Source: Sanderia malayensis
Taxonomy: Eukaryota > Cnidaria > Scyphozoa > Semaeostomeae > Pelagiidae
NCBI GenBank assembly: GCA_013076295.1
Contig: RQOL01000532.1
Coordinates: 372,001-436,000, forward strand
Length of the DNA: 64,000 nt
Direction of reading: 5' to 3'
The translations under genes and the position numbers were made by a program. Each line of letters begins with the position of its first letter. The stretch's first letter is position 1. Below are positions 51,683 through 63,048 of this stretch, one piece after another. Under the pieces are notes generated by a model. It was not told where the DNA came from and did no database searches. It was given only the letters and a program-made list of their open reading frames with translations.

Positions 51683-51910
51683 ATGCCAAGAAGAGCATCA
51701 AAACATGATGATAAAACTGGGAAAATATGCCATATTGATGTGTTTTGCTAGCCCATGGAAATACACCCGATAAATCAAAATTTGTATGGCTTCACAAAAT
51801 TCTGCTTTATCAGGATGATCGCCCTAAAACTGTGAGGAGAAGGAGATGGATAGATTTCATCAATTCGCAACGACGGAAAAAATTCTATGGACGCCTCATC
51901 ATGAATGAAA
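51683..51910 (+). pseudogene. Second THAP-domain remnant
   Basis: ATG at 51683 gives MPRRASKHDDKTGKICH. A frame change near 51735 leads to HGNTPDKSKFVWLHKI, YQDDRPKTVRRRRWIDFI and NSQRRKKF. Spacing and the Phe/Trp positions fit the middle of a THAP finger of cnidarian type, distinct in sequence from the one at 20847-34620. It decays after about 51910. Confidence 0.5.
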
Positions 51911-52292
51911 TAAATCAAACAACAAAGCGCAATAATTTCGGCACAATAACGAAATTCATGTGTAGTAATAAGGAATTGTGTTGCAGATTTTCTACACTTG
52001 CTGTTCCAAATGAAAATCGAATCGTTTCAAGCTTCCTCAAACCCCAAAGGTTTAGACTGACACGGATATGATGGCCTAAATTATTGCGTATATTGAATTT
52101 TGATATACACTTTTGCTTCATCACAAACACAACAAAAAGATAATAATTCAGATCTAGTCAAATGCCCAGAAAGTTTTCTTTCAACATTTCTTTTCTTGCT
52201 CACATCTCTTTCATGGCTTTGACTGAAAGAGTTCTCAGCCAAATGGCATCAAATGCATCAGGTTTCTCCTTCATCGGTATCACTATCAACGA

Positions 52293-52339
52293 TCTGCTTT
52301 GCTCTACGATACGCCCGCCGTATCGTAGAGCAAAGCAGA
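52293..52339. repeat. Perfect 21-bp hairpin at a LINE 5' junction
   Basis: CTGCTTTGCTCTACGATACG (52294-52313) is perfectly inverted at 52319-52338, extended by one more pair, with a 5-base loop CCCGC. The right arm runs directly into LINE-E coding sequence. The left arm is a short inverted copy of that LINE's first bases. Confidence 0.85.
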
Positions 52340-54212
52340 AGAGATTTCATCTCTGATTCAATCTTTGAAAAATGGTAAATCCAGTGGACCGAACAGTATA
52401 CCAGTGAAACTTCTAAAAATCCTTGATATGCCCATCTCAAAGGATCTCTCTAGATTGGTCAATGAATCCTTTATTATGGGGATCTTTCCTGAAAAGCTTA
52501 AAATTGCTAAGGTTATTCCTGTCTTTAAAAAGGGACTTCCCACAAGTAAATCTAACTACAGACCGATTTCTCTGCTTTCTATCTTTAGCAAAATTTTTGA
52601 AAAATTAATGCACAAGCGTCTTTACAGTTTCCTTGAATTCTATGAGGCATTATATGGCATGCAATTTGGTTTTCGAACAGGCCACTCAACTGATCATGCA
52701 CTAATTAGTTTAACTGAAACTATTAAATCTTCTTTAGACAATAAAAGGTTTGGTTGTGGAATCTTTATGGACTTACAGAAGGCTTTTGACACAGTAAATC
52801 ATGAAATTCATATAAAAAAGTTAGAACATTATGGAATCAGGGGCACTGCTTTAAATTGGTTCCAATCTTACCTTGGTAACCGCAAACAATATGTCTCAAT
52901 TAATGGCCATTCTTCTTCTCTTTTGGACATACCCTGTGGTGTTCCCCAAGGCTCAGTCCTTGGCCCATTGCTATTTATAATCTACATAAATGATTTGCCA
53001 AACTCATCAAAGTTTCTCTCATTCTTTCTCTTTGCTGACGATACTAACATTTACTGCGAGTCAGATGATCTTCCACTTCCCACCAAAAGAGTTAATAGAG
53101 AACTTAAAAAAGTTAAGCTTTGGCTGGATTCGAATAAACTCTCTCTTAATGTTGAAAAGACAAATTTTGTGCTGTTCCATAGCCCAAGGAAACGGATAAC
53201 TGACCTTTTCAACCTTAAAGTTGGCAAACAGAACATTAAAAGGTCACGATACGTCAAATTTGTAGGTATTCTTATGGATGAGCATCTATCCTGGAAAATT
53301 CATACAACTGAACTTTGTAAAAAACTTTCCAGAACTGCTGGTATCTTCTTTAAATTGAGACATTATCTTCCCATGCCTGCACTTCTATCTCTCTATAACT
53401 CGATATTTCAATCTTTCCTCAGCTATGGGATTTCTGTATGGGGTTTGACCTATGATTCTTACTTGGACCCACTCTTTCGTCTTCAGAAGAAAATTGTACG
53501 GTGTATTAAGTTTGAGCCCTCCACATCCCCAAGTACACCCATTTTCCACACATTGAAAATTTTGAAACTTGAGGATATTCTGCACCTAAATATTCTAAAC
53601 TTTGTTTATAAATCCATCAACAAAATAGCTCCATCTTGCTTTCACAATTATTTTCAACCTAATGCAGCTATCCATAAGATTGGGACTCGTCAGGCTTCTA
53701 GAGGTGATATCTTCCAAACAGTTAGAAATAATTCCTTTGTATGGTCTTAAAACAATTCAATATTTTGGTTCAAAAATTTGGAACACTATTCCACTGTTCT
53801 TACGTGTTTCTAGTTCCGTTTCTGCATTTCGTTCACACTTGAAAACTTTTTTTCTTACAAATTACTGCCAGAACTAATATTACAATGAGGTTCATCTGGT
53901 TATCATTTTCTTATCATTTTCTTATCATTTTCTTTTTATTTTCTTTTTATTTTAGAATAATTCTAGTTTTTTTGTTTTTATATGGGGGGGCTCTCTCTCG
54001 ATTAGTCTATCTACTTAGAGAGCTCCTCCTTAGTCTCTCAGTCTTAAATACAATTTTGCTTGTTATCATATATGTACTTTGTATTGTTAAATTGTTAATT
54101 GTAAAATTAGGTAATCTCGTAAATTGTTAAATGTTGTATTTTAATTTTATTTATTGTAGCTATTAAATTGTATTTAGGATTGATTGATAAAATGAAAAAA
54201 CTGAAAACTGAA
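52340..54212 (+). pseudogene. LINE-E: 5'-truncated CR1-type LINE RT
   Basis: Begins inside the RT domain (SLKNGKSSGPNSIPVKLLKI) and reads through NYRPISLLSIFSKIFEKL, FGFRTGHSTDHALI, GIFMDLQKAFDTVNHEI, CGVPQGSVLGPLLFIIYI and the catalytic FADDTNIY in one open frame (52365-53750). A single frameshift near 53730 separates the last block (FGSKIWNTIPLFLR, FRSHLKTFFLTNY) ending at 53877. The 3' UTR ends in a GAAAACT-type tail (54192-54213). One frameshift and no internal stops make it young. Confidence 0.9.
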
Positions 54213-54214
54213 AA

Positions 54215-55165
54215 CTGTAGATATCAGCACTTCAACTTTTGTTATGGAGTCCCCCAACGCTCAGTACTAGGTCCTTTGCTTTTTCTAATTCACATCAACG
54301 ACGTCCACTTATATACCGAAAACTGCACAACTATTATTTGTGATGATGGTACTGTTCTCTTGTTTTCGGACCGGGCAAGGCAGAGCCTGAGATAAAAAAG
54401 GCAAGCAATCACGATGCCAATCTCTTGCATGCTTGGCTTTGCAATAAGGGTCTCATTCTGAACTCAAATCGGGGGAAAACTGAATTCGTGATGTTTGGCA
54501 CAGCAACAAGGAGGAAAAGGATCGAAAATGAAATGATCATAGAAATTAATTCTAAAACCATAAGCAACACTGATAAGTACAAATACTTGGGTATCCATCT
54601 GGATCTATTGCTGACACTGACCGACCATGTTTATAAAGTTTGCAAAAAAGCATCGAGTAGGCTTGGACTACAAAAACGCATTCGACCCAAACTAACTATC
54701 CATGCTACTCTCGACCTGGATAAAACAATGGTACAACCTGTCACGACATACTGTAGCACAGCGTTCTTATCCATGTCGGAGACAAATCGAAAGAAATTTG
54801 AACGGTTAGAGAAAGGAGCAGCTAAGATTATATTTGGAGTAAGCTATCAACAAGAAGATCGTATATCTCGCTCGTTTGCCAATATGCCGAAATCCAGTGT
54901 GCTGATTTCATATTCAGATGTTTAAACAAAACTGCTCCTGATGTACTTCATGATTACTTTGAGAAGGTCGACCAAACGAAAAAGCTACAAGAGTCGAAGT
55001 TTAAAATTTCCAAAGTTAAAAACTTAGAGAGCGAAAAGAGGATATTATTAAAGTTGTGTAACGATCTTTAACGCATTGCCAAGCGCATTAATAGACTGAG
55101 AGATTTTACCTTCCTATCAAGCAAGGATTCAAAGAACATTTTGTGGACTGATTAACTTTTTAAGT
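54215..55165 (+). pseudogene. LINE-F: truncated L2-type LINE RT C-terminal half
   Basis: Starts just before the RT catalytic region: YGVPQRSVLGPLLFLIHIND, then a damaged box (CDDGTVLLFS, Cys-Asp-Asp). After a stop and frame change it continues with LNSNRGKTEFVMF, YKYLGIHLDLLLTLTDHVYK, SRLGLQKRIRPKLT and KLERLEKGAAKIIFG-type sequence. A second frame holds NKTAPDVLHDYFEK to about 55070. It lies directly after the LINE-E tail. Confidence 0.8.
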
Positions 55166-55179
55166 AACATTTGTAAATA

Positions 55180-55366
55180 CAGTGGAATCCCGCTATAACG
55201 AACCCCGTTTACAACGAACTTCCCGCTATTACGAACTAAAACTCCGGTCCCTTGCATTCTGGGAAGTGGTTCTTTATAAGAAAATGTCCCTTCTGTATAA
55301 CGAACTCCCGCTATTGCGAACTATTTTCTCGGTCCCTACAGAGTTCGTCATAGCGGGATTCCATTG
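55180..55366. mobile_element. pogo/Tigger-type MITE, copy 1 (187 bp)
   Basis: CAGTGGAATCCCGCTATAAC and its inverse at the ends, flanked by TA dinucleotides (55178-55179 and 55367-55368). It shares every internal block with copies 2 and 3 (CTCCGGTCCCTT, GGGAAGTGGTTCTT). The terminal sequence is characteristic of Tigger/pogo elements. This copy has a G-to-A-type change in the right TIR (TTCGTCATAG). Confidence 0.92.
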
Positions 55367-55368
55367 TA

Positions 55369-55828
55369 TATTTTAGTATGTAAATATATTTTAGTAACAT
55401 TTGTAAATATATTTTATCACAATGTCATAGTAACTCTCCAATTTATTAACTTTAAGACTCTGAAATTTTTATCTGCTTTAGAAACAATTTTTATTTGCTT
55501 TTAAAACAGGGCTTCAGTTGAAAGCAGCTAAAATATTGTAGCTGATTGAATAACCCTGCATAAAGAATGGATTATTTTTGTTATTATTATTACTATTAAT
55601 ATCTGTCTTTTTACGAAAACTGTTGTTTCAAATGAACCAGCGGCGTTTCTAATCAGTAAAATGTCAACAAATGAAATGTTGTTTTCTTTTTCAAGTTCGT
55701 AGGTGAACTTGATGTTTTAATTGACTCTGAGGATGGTCGGTTTTAGTTTGCTTGTGCGACAGAATATATAGTCGTTTGAAGGAAAATATTAACATCGCTT
55801 TCCTCACAAAATAAAATTTCTGGTTATA
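55369..55828. other. AT-rich sequence between Tigger MITEs
   Basis: No gene. The phrase AGTAACATTTGTAAATA, seen just before copy 1, recurs at 55392-55408. Confidence 0.4.
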
Positions 55829-56015
55829 CAGTGGAATCCCGCTATAACGAACCCCGTTTATAACGAACTTCCCGCTATTACGAACTAAAACTCCGGTCCC
55901 TTTGATTCTGGGAAGTGGTTCTTCATAAAAAAATGTCCCTTCTGTATAACGAACTCCCGCTATTGCGAACTACTTTCTCGGTCCCTACAGAGTTCGTTAT
56001 AGCGGGATTCCACTG
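55829..56015. mobile_element. pogo/Tigger-type MITE, copy 2 (187 bp)
   Basis: Same length, ends and TA flanks (55827-55828 and 56016-56017) as copy 1. Confidence 0.92.
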
Positions 56016-56017
56016 TA

Positions 56018-56493
56018 CTATTCATTGTTAAATTCATAAATTTAATTTTATAATTTTTTTCCACTTGTTTCTTTTACTTGAACTTTTGTTTTTGTTACTG
56101 TTTGACAAAACATTTTTAAATTTAAATTCTGTAAAATTCAATATGCAGATTCAATATTTTCATATTATACACTAGTTTGCATACCTAATTTTGTATTAAT
56201 TTTAGAACTTTTCCTAACCGTTTTCTAATTCAATTTTCAATAGAAAGGACGCTGGGCTCAAAAACATCTGGGTTTATCTCAGTGTCCTTGACAACATTTC
56301 TTGACATGTTTCAACCTTATTTTATGAACATTACATTGTAGTTAACACTACACCTAAGCTGGTGAAATTGTCTTGCAAAGTTACAATTTCCAACCAATCA
56401 ACTTGGTATCTAGAACTTAGGAATTGTAGCCCGTTAGGTTAGTACCTATAGTATAGTGCATAAAGCCAATAATAACACTACTTTTTAACAGTA
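56018..56493. other. No gene recognised
   Basis: AT-rich sequence between MITE copies 2 and 3. Confidence 0.4.
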
Positions 56494-56680
56494 CAGTGGA
56501 ATCCCGCTATAACGAACCCCGTTTATAACGAACTTCCCGCTATTACGAACTAAAACTCCGGTCCCTTGGATTCTGGGAAGTAGTTCTTCATAAAAAAGTG
56601 TCCCTTCTGTATAACGAACTTCCGCTATTGCGAACTATTTTCTCGGTCCCTACAGAATTCGTTATAGCGGGATTCCACTG
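56494..56680. mobile_element. pogo/Tigger-type MITE, copy 3 (187 bp)
   Basis: Same length and ends. TA flanks at 56492-56493 and 56681-56682. Confidence 0.92.
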
Positions 56681-56691
56681 TATAAGCAGAA

Positions 56692-57159
56692 TCAGAATAC
56701 GTCACAGGCTAATAGAGGGTTAAGGTTAGGACATATGACAAGCCAGATTTTACAGATCTTTACTAATTTTAACAGGGTAATAGGACGGCCTAGCACATTA
56801 AAAGGGGATGGCATTTGTCTTTCTGAATGGAGACTGTGAGACAGGATGACTTCTATTATGAGATTTGCGTCCATTCTTAACTGTAAAAAAATACCTTCCC
56901 ATCTCTTATGAACACCCCATATATTGACGAGCCTATCCGGGTGGTTCCTATGTAAACCTATATATATTATCTCCATCTGATGATGTTTTAAATATTTTTC
57001 ACAGGACTTCTCGAGATGAAAATTGTTTATATAACGTATGCTCCATATCATCAATGTGTAATAATAGCCTATCTGCCTTTCTATGAAATTTAACTTCCAT
57101 AGAACTCTTTGGGAATGTAGAGTATTATGCCAACTATGCAAATATTTATTGTCAATCAC
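56692..57159 (-). CDS. Unassigned 155-codon frame
   Basis: An ATG-started minus-strand frame with Trp/His/Ile-rich composition and no motif I recognise. It could be an L1-type ORF2 scrap or a chance frame. There are no splice sites or neighbours to support it. Confidence 0.15.
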   Translation of the reverse strand: MIDNKYLHSWHNTLHSQRVLWKLNFIERQIGYYYTLMIWSIRYINNFHLEKSCEKYLKHHQMEIIYIGLHRNHPDRLVNIWGVHKRWEGIFLQLRMDANLIIEVILSHSLHSERQMPSPFNVLGRPITLLKLVKICKIWLVICPNLNPLLACDVF

Positions 57160-57600
57160 TGAATGGAGAGTTGCTAAATGAAAATACCGTTTACTTAATA
57201 CTACTCTCCTAGCCTCCCTATAACTTGTTTAGTAAAGAGAATATCTGCTAGTGTTCTCTCTACGTTTTAATCTAAATACCACGCACTGTTAAGAGCCTAA
57301 AGGGTGTGGTCTATAAACATACTCATTCTTTTTCCTGGATCCGCCCCTGCTATCTGGCATGTTTTTTAGTAACTTCAAGCAATACCACCAGCGTCTGTTT
57401 AGATGTCGTCTTGGAAATTCATTTGTAAACATTTAAGGCTTGTAAAAGTTTGAATTTTTGAGTTGTGTGGAAAAAACTATGTTGTAAAGTAGACATATTA
57501 ATAATGATACTGGTAAGCAATTAAAACTGTTAATAATAGCCACATCAATTTAGGGCTTTCTCAGACAATACAAATGTGTCAATATGCAGGGAGTTATCAT
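57160..57600. other. No gene recognised
   Basis: Intergenic sequence before the LTR region of the minus-strand Gypsy element. Confidence 0.4.
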
Positions 57601-59760
57601 TCTTTAATAATTTAGTAGTGATGGAGTAGCTACTATAATCACTAATCGAAATAAGTTACAAGACACTTACCCAGCTTTCGCTGTTGCTTTGAAGTATGGC
57701 AGTCAGAAGGCTCGAAGATAAACGGTGTCAATTTCTTCTTGTGTCAGTGTATCATACCAAAATGAATGCTTAATGAACTAACTAACTGAGTAACTAAATT
57801 TTGAGCTTGATTTAAATATAAGTTGCGATGTTGGGTGTGTCGTAAACACTTAAGCAAATAAGGTTAAGAGAAGGTTATGGTTAGACGTTTGACTATAAAA
57901 TGCTAATGAATATGTTTGTTTAGATAATGGTGGATAAATATGGCTAAGTGTTGGAATGCTTGTTATGATTCGCTAGTTATTTGAAGTGCTCGTTGGTAGG
58001 GCTGCTGAGCACACTACAATAGCTCCCCTCCTAGAAGGCGAGCGGAGTGCAGCGTTCGATATAGCGAATAAAATACGAAATGATTACTATTATGATATAA
58101 AAGTGAAATAATGTACTTGACAGTCTTAAGAGTCAAATCCGTAGCAAACGGGAAAATGGAAGTGTCTTCCAGAGTGAGTTGTGCGCTGGAGAGAGGGTTG
58201 GGCGGGCAGTTGTTGTGGTGGAGGTGGTTGTTGGTCGATAGATGCGGGAGTAAGTGGGGCGTTGTCTGAAAGCAGAGGTGGTGGCGATGTAAGAGGTAGA
58301 TAGGCCGTGTCGAGGTGTGCAACCTTGAGGCGGTCAATGCTGACTGTATTAGGTTTGCCTTTGATGTCGAGTAGAAAATGCTTGTCGGTGCGATGAAGAA
58401 CTTTGTAAGGGCCATCGTAAGGTGGCTCAAATTGTGCGCCGCGGTCAGTCGTAATGGTAGATGAGACACCGAAATGGGAAATCCAATGTTGAAGGAAGTG
58501 ACGTGCGACAGTTTCAGCTGTGATATCTGCGATTGGAATTGCTACCGGCCATCGTGTATATCGATCGATACAAGTGAGTAGATATCGAAGTACGTTCGAA
58601 GGTGAAAGTGGGCCTGCGAGATCGATATGTTCGTGATCAAATCGAGCATCTGGCGACGCAAATGTGCCAATCGGTGCGACGATGTGACGTTGAATTTTGG
58701 ATCGTTGACAAGGAATGCAGGAACGAGTCCAACGTCGAAGGTCAGTGTTGATGTTAGGCCAAACGTAGCGGGCGGTGATTAGATTCTGTGTGGCGCGAAT
58801 ACCCGGATGAGATAGAGAATGCAAATGATCGAAGATGGAACAACGAAAGGGGACTGGAACTTATGGACGCGGAGTACTAGTCGTTGTATCGCAGAGGATG
58901 GTGTCAGGGGCGTTAGGAATGGGAAGTTCCTTTAATTGAAATGAAGATGTAGCGTTCAGTGGATGTAGATCTATGTCTTCTTGTTGTGCCTTGGAGAGCA
59001 GTGTGAAATCGATCGGGGATGCCAGGTGTAATGAATTAACTTCAGTTCTTGACAAAGCGTCAGCAACGACATTTTCTTTGCCAGTAATGTGGCGGATGTC
59101 GGTGGTGAATTGCGATATGAAGTCAAGATGGCGGATTTTGCGTGGAGAATGACGATCGGCAGACGAGGTTAATGCGTACGTTAATGGTTTATGGTCGGTG
59201 AGAACGTAAAATTTGCGACCTTCCAGACAATGTCGAAAATGACGAAGTGAAAGATATACGGCGAGCAGTTCACGACCAAATGTACTATATTTGATTTTGG
59301 TGGACTGTAATCGTTTCGGAAAGAATGAAATCGGCTGCCAAGAACCGCTAATGCGTTGTTGTAGAACAGATCCGATGGCAAAATTAGATGCATCGACCAT
59401 GAGGCAATAGGGAGAATCGGGTGGTGGATGGACCAGTAACGTAGCATCGGAAAGTGTTGATTTAATGACTGTAAAAGCAGCAAGTGCAGCTTCGTCGAGA
59501 TGAAGGGCGTTTCTGATGTGTTTACCGCCCAGAAGATCTGTGAGTGGTTGAACGATGGTTGCACAGTTTGGAATAAAATGACGATAAAAATTGATTAAAC
59601 CTAGGAATTCGCGCAGTTGACGTAGTGATATAGGTGCCGGAAAATCGCGTATTGCAGAAACTTTGGTTTGCAGCGGAGAGATTCCTTCTACGGAGATGTG
59701 ATGACCGAGAAATTCTAGGGAAGATGAACCAAAGCTGTATTTACGTGGATTTATTTGTAA
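57601..59760 (-). mobile_element. Truncated minus-strand Ty3/Gypsy retrotransposon
   Basis: On the minus strand it begins abruptly in the RT connection region at about 59740 and runs through RNase H and integrase to 58126. Next come a purine-rich tract (AGGAGGGGAGCT at about 58015-58030) and a probable 3' LTR starting TGTAGTGTGCTCAG at about 58014. The LTR's far end is not defined because no second LTR is present. It is only distantly related to the 13206-17817 element. Confidence 0.8.
58126..59755 (-). pseudogene. Gypsy RT-end, RNase H and integrase, internally deleted
   Basis: From high to low coordinates: SLEFLGHHISVEGISP and LREFLGLINFYRHFIP (RT end); MVDASNFAIGSVLQQ, FGRELLAVYLSLRHFRHCLE and FYVLTDHKPLTYAL (RNase H); [15 protein letters not shown] with CIPCQRSK (zinc domain); [10 protein letters not shown] and ITTDRGAQF (first two catalytic Asp regions). 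Directly after GAQF the frame jumps to [20 protein letters not shown], the C-terminal SH3-like part. The third catalytic residue is therefore deleted without loss of frame. A stop lies at 58861. Frames shift near 59400. Confidence 0.85.
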
Positions 59761-59885
59761 TTAGTGTAAATCAATGTTAATATCACTTGAAATATTTAAT
59801 GAAGGTATATTTACTTAGTTTTAGCTGTATTCGTGTGGGTTCATGTTTATTAAGTGTGACTTAATGTTAATATCACTGAAAACAT
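59735..59885 (+). repeat. Approximate tandem duplication of about 90 bp
   Basis: CTGTATT(T/C)(A/G)(C/T)GTG(G/T)G, then TAATGTTAATATCACT(T)GAAA, occurs at 59737-59800 and again at 59826-59885. The first copy overlaps the broken 5' edge of the Gypsy remnant, so it may mark the truncation point. Confidence 0.6.
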
Positions 59886-60149
59886 TTACCTTAGGTGATA
59901 TTTCTTCTATTAAGCGTCCGGGCGCTTATTAAATATTTTCCAAAATTGGGTGGGCGCTTATTTCACAGAGCTAAGATTTTAAAATCACGGAGCCTCAAAA
60001 ACAAAAGGATAATCTTATATAGTTCCGAATATTATTTAATATCAAGCAGTCAAGATCAACTTTAACTGCTGATCTTGACTGCATTGCATGTTCCCAACGC
60101 TCACAACCCGATGAAAGTGTTTTTATAGTCCCTCCTTATATAATATCTG
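59886..60149. other. Non-coding; possible MITE edge
   Basis: Contains GCGTCCGGGCGCTTATTAAAT and a related GGGCGCTTATTTC (59916-59963). No clear ends. Confidence 0.35.
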
Positions 60150-60790
60150 AGCGGTCACGGAAATTCGCCTCAAAGCCCACCCGGTCGGGGCGTTGTAGCC
60201 ACCCTGGCCCTTTCCTGCTTTTCGTGTTCTTTTTCGAAAACGCTTCGATTTATTCCCCTTCGCCTCCTTTAGTGTACCTGCTCTTTTTCTGCTTAAATTT
60301 CGCAGTGTTTTTCGAGATTTTCTTACTTTTCTCCTTCGAAAACTCTTCCGCCATTTGTTTTCGCTTTAAGTCTGCTTTGTGTACTTTGTCAGATACTGCC
60401 GTGCCGAGGCCTTTGTTTTGCGTGCGAGGGGGAGATATCCCGAGCTTCCTCGCGTACTGAACTTTTCGATTCGAACAAAACATGTTGTGATGTGCGACCC
60501 CCTGGCTAAAAGCATTTGAAATCACGTCATGGTTCCGGAAAGATCGATCGTGCGTTGTTTACCGTTTTCGAAACAATGAATCCCTGTTGCGTTTGACACT
60601 AATCCGACAGCATATTTTGTTACTGTGGCCTTTGATTGACGAGGAAGTTGCTTCCTTCCTTGAGCGACCGTGCAATCAAGCTCGATTTTTCATTTTCGAA
60701 TTTGGGACGCACATGCAATCCGAATGAATTCTTTTGCCTGGATGGCTGCGTTTTATTTTTGCTGCAGTTTTACTCGAGATTTCCAACTAA
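60150..60790 (+). repeat. Interspersed repeat, copy 2
   Basis: Collinear with 25186-26110, same strand. Both begin with GCGGT(C/G)ACGGAA and share the distal block TGTGGCCTTTGATTGACGAG followed by GAAGTTGCTTCCTTCCTT. Non-coding. Confidence 0.75.
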
Positions 60791-60958
60791 GAGCTTCTCG
60801 GGATTTAAATGGTAAGTTGCTAAGTTGTTTCTATTTGCTTCTACTAAACTCCTCTGTATCCTTCTTATTTTCTTTTCGATTTATTCTGATCCGTAGATCT
60901 AAAATTCGATCGCGATCTAAAATTCTAAATAATCCTTTACAAATCTTTTCTATTCTAA

Positions 60959-61050
60959 TAGACAGGGAATTATCCCCCACAAACTAACAAACAGGGTAAC
61001 TTTAAATTTTAATTTTTCATATGAAAGCCAGGACAAAGAGGATCTTTCGC
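60959..61050 (+). repeat. Inverted repeat, left arm
   Basis: GACAGGGAATTATCCCCCAC then AAACTAACAAACAGGGTAAC. Inverted match at 62945-63048. Later bases (GAAAGCCAGGACAAAGAGGA) also match. The arms are about 90 bp and 1.9 kb apart. Confidence 0.75.
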
Positions 61051-62944
61051 ATTGGAGAATATATCATCTAGCCCTAGAGAATATTGACCACGTCAAAGAG
61101 TTCATATGCTCAACTGCCTATTCTGGTATAACGCTTAAAGACTTTGTTGAAACTAGGATTCGCATATATGTATATAACTTAAACATAAGCCTTCATTGCT
61201 ATTACCTTCACCGGACCAAGACTCCGTCCATCATACGAATGGTATTATTCCAGCAATTTTATGATCGATCAACTAGATTTTAAGAATTTGGGGTTGGAAA
61301 ATTAAAAATTCAAAAGTACAGCCGCCAGAATTGTTTGCGGGAGTCAATTTTCTCCTGTAAGAAATGTGCAGCAAAAGAAAAAGGAGCCTGTTTCAGAAGC
61401 GAGCGAGGAATTTGACATTGCAGATCTGCAAACACAATGTAAGAAAGCAAGAGAGAAAAGACTACCAGGAGTAAGGCGAAAATCAAAGGGAAAGAGAAAT
61501 GGTTTGAAAGTAAAGCAAGATAAACAACAAGCATCTACCGACAAGCGAATCTGTTTGTAACCAATCATAAAAAGGCTCTAGAGAAAATGATTCTTAGTTA
61601 AGTGAAAGCAAGGAGAGCAAATGGGATGTCTCCGATTTTATATCCAATGATAGCTCGTGAGACGAATGGCTACCATAAGATATTAGTGAGGTTTTTTCGC
61701 TGACAATTTTTCTATACACTTTAATTCATTTGATCTTGGTTTCAGCAATGCTGATATTACCCCCTAATTTTGATGACTTATTAGCTTTTATTTGACAAGT
61801 TGATATCTAATTGAAGAGCAAATTGCTACAGAAAAGCATTTTTAATGAGTTCTTACTAGTGGAATACATTTTACAGTCATGTCTGCATAATTCTAACTGG
61901 TGTAGTTCGAACTTTACCTATTTCGAACGGAGTTTTCCGTTCCTAAGGATCACTAAACAATTAATTCTTATAAAAGTAAACCTCTACAATTCGAATATGT
62001 TGTAATTCGAGCATTTTCACGCTTCCCTAGGGTGTTCAACCTAAGCAGAGTTGACTCTACATCAAAATTTTCACCCCAAATCATTAAAACATAGGGGAAC
62101 CTACGGGTAGCTCACTGAGTGTACGTATGAATTGATAGCAGATATGAATGACCGGTCTCCCAGGAAGCTTCACCTTCCATTTTCAACAAGTCAGAATTCT
62201 TTACATGCTTGTGCCAAGTTCCACGTGAGAAAATTCAATGAAGATTCCCCAACTTTCAATGACATGGCATTTTTTTTTCATCTCCATTATTCACTCCTTC
62301 AATGTGCTTTTAGAACTTCACAATGACCCATGTGACTTCTTCGATTGTTGCCTAGTCCAATCAGCGTTTAGCAGACAATGGGCAGGACAATGGTCGCAAA
62401 GCAATATGGTTAAAAATGGTGAAGCCCCTTAATTGGAAAGACAATAGAAAGATTGCGCAATATCTCTGGGTCCCCCTACAGAACGACTACAATAGCTACA
62501 CTTCGTTCCACTCAGTGAGCTAAAAATGGATTTTTCAAAACATCGGGGGGTAATGTCAGGAATTCAGACACCCTGTACATTGTGTAAACTCAGTTTTTGA
62601 AACATTTCTTTGGCTGAAATCAGCTTGAAATGCTTTCCATCAATGAGATGAGATGGTATATGTAGTTCAATATTTGTGCCAATGTTTTGGTAATATTGGA
62701 GAATTCAGGTAATTTCATTTCTTTTTATACCCCCTGAATTGTAACATCTTCGACTGCCGATATCTCCTCAACTGTTTATGTTAAAGATAAAGTTCCTTAA
62801 TATTTTTTGCATAACTCTTTATGCTCTTTCTAAATAGATATTCAGGTTTACAATATAAGATAGTTGATTTTTTTCTGACCGTGACCAATGGTGCAATACT
62901 TTGATGAGCGATGACGTGACCCCCGTCACTTTTTCGAAATGTCC
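61051..62944. other. Interior of the inverted repeat, no gene recognised
   Basis: A 64-codon Lys-rich frame (61366-61560) and other short frames have no recognisable domain. A stretch with repeated TTCGAAC-type words (61890-62010) resembles a decayed Tigger-like MITE. If the arms are TIRs, this is the body of a non-autonomous element. Confidence 0.4.
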
Positions 62945-63048
62945 CATCTCGGATTTCTGATCCTCTTTGTCTTGGCTTTCATGTGAAACATTAAAATTTA
63001 AGGTTACCCTGTTTGTTAGTTTGTAGGGGATAATTCCGTCTATAAATG
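62945..63048 (-). repeat. Inverted repeat, right arm
   Basis: Reverse complement of 60959-61050 with about 10% differences. Confidence 0.75.
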
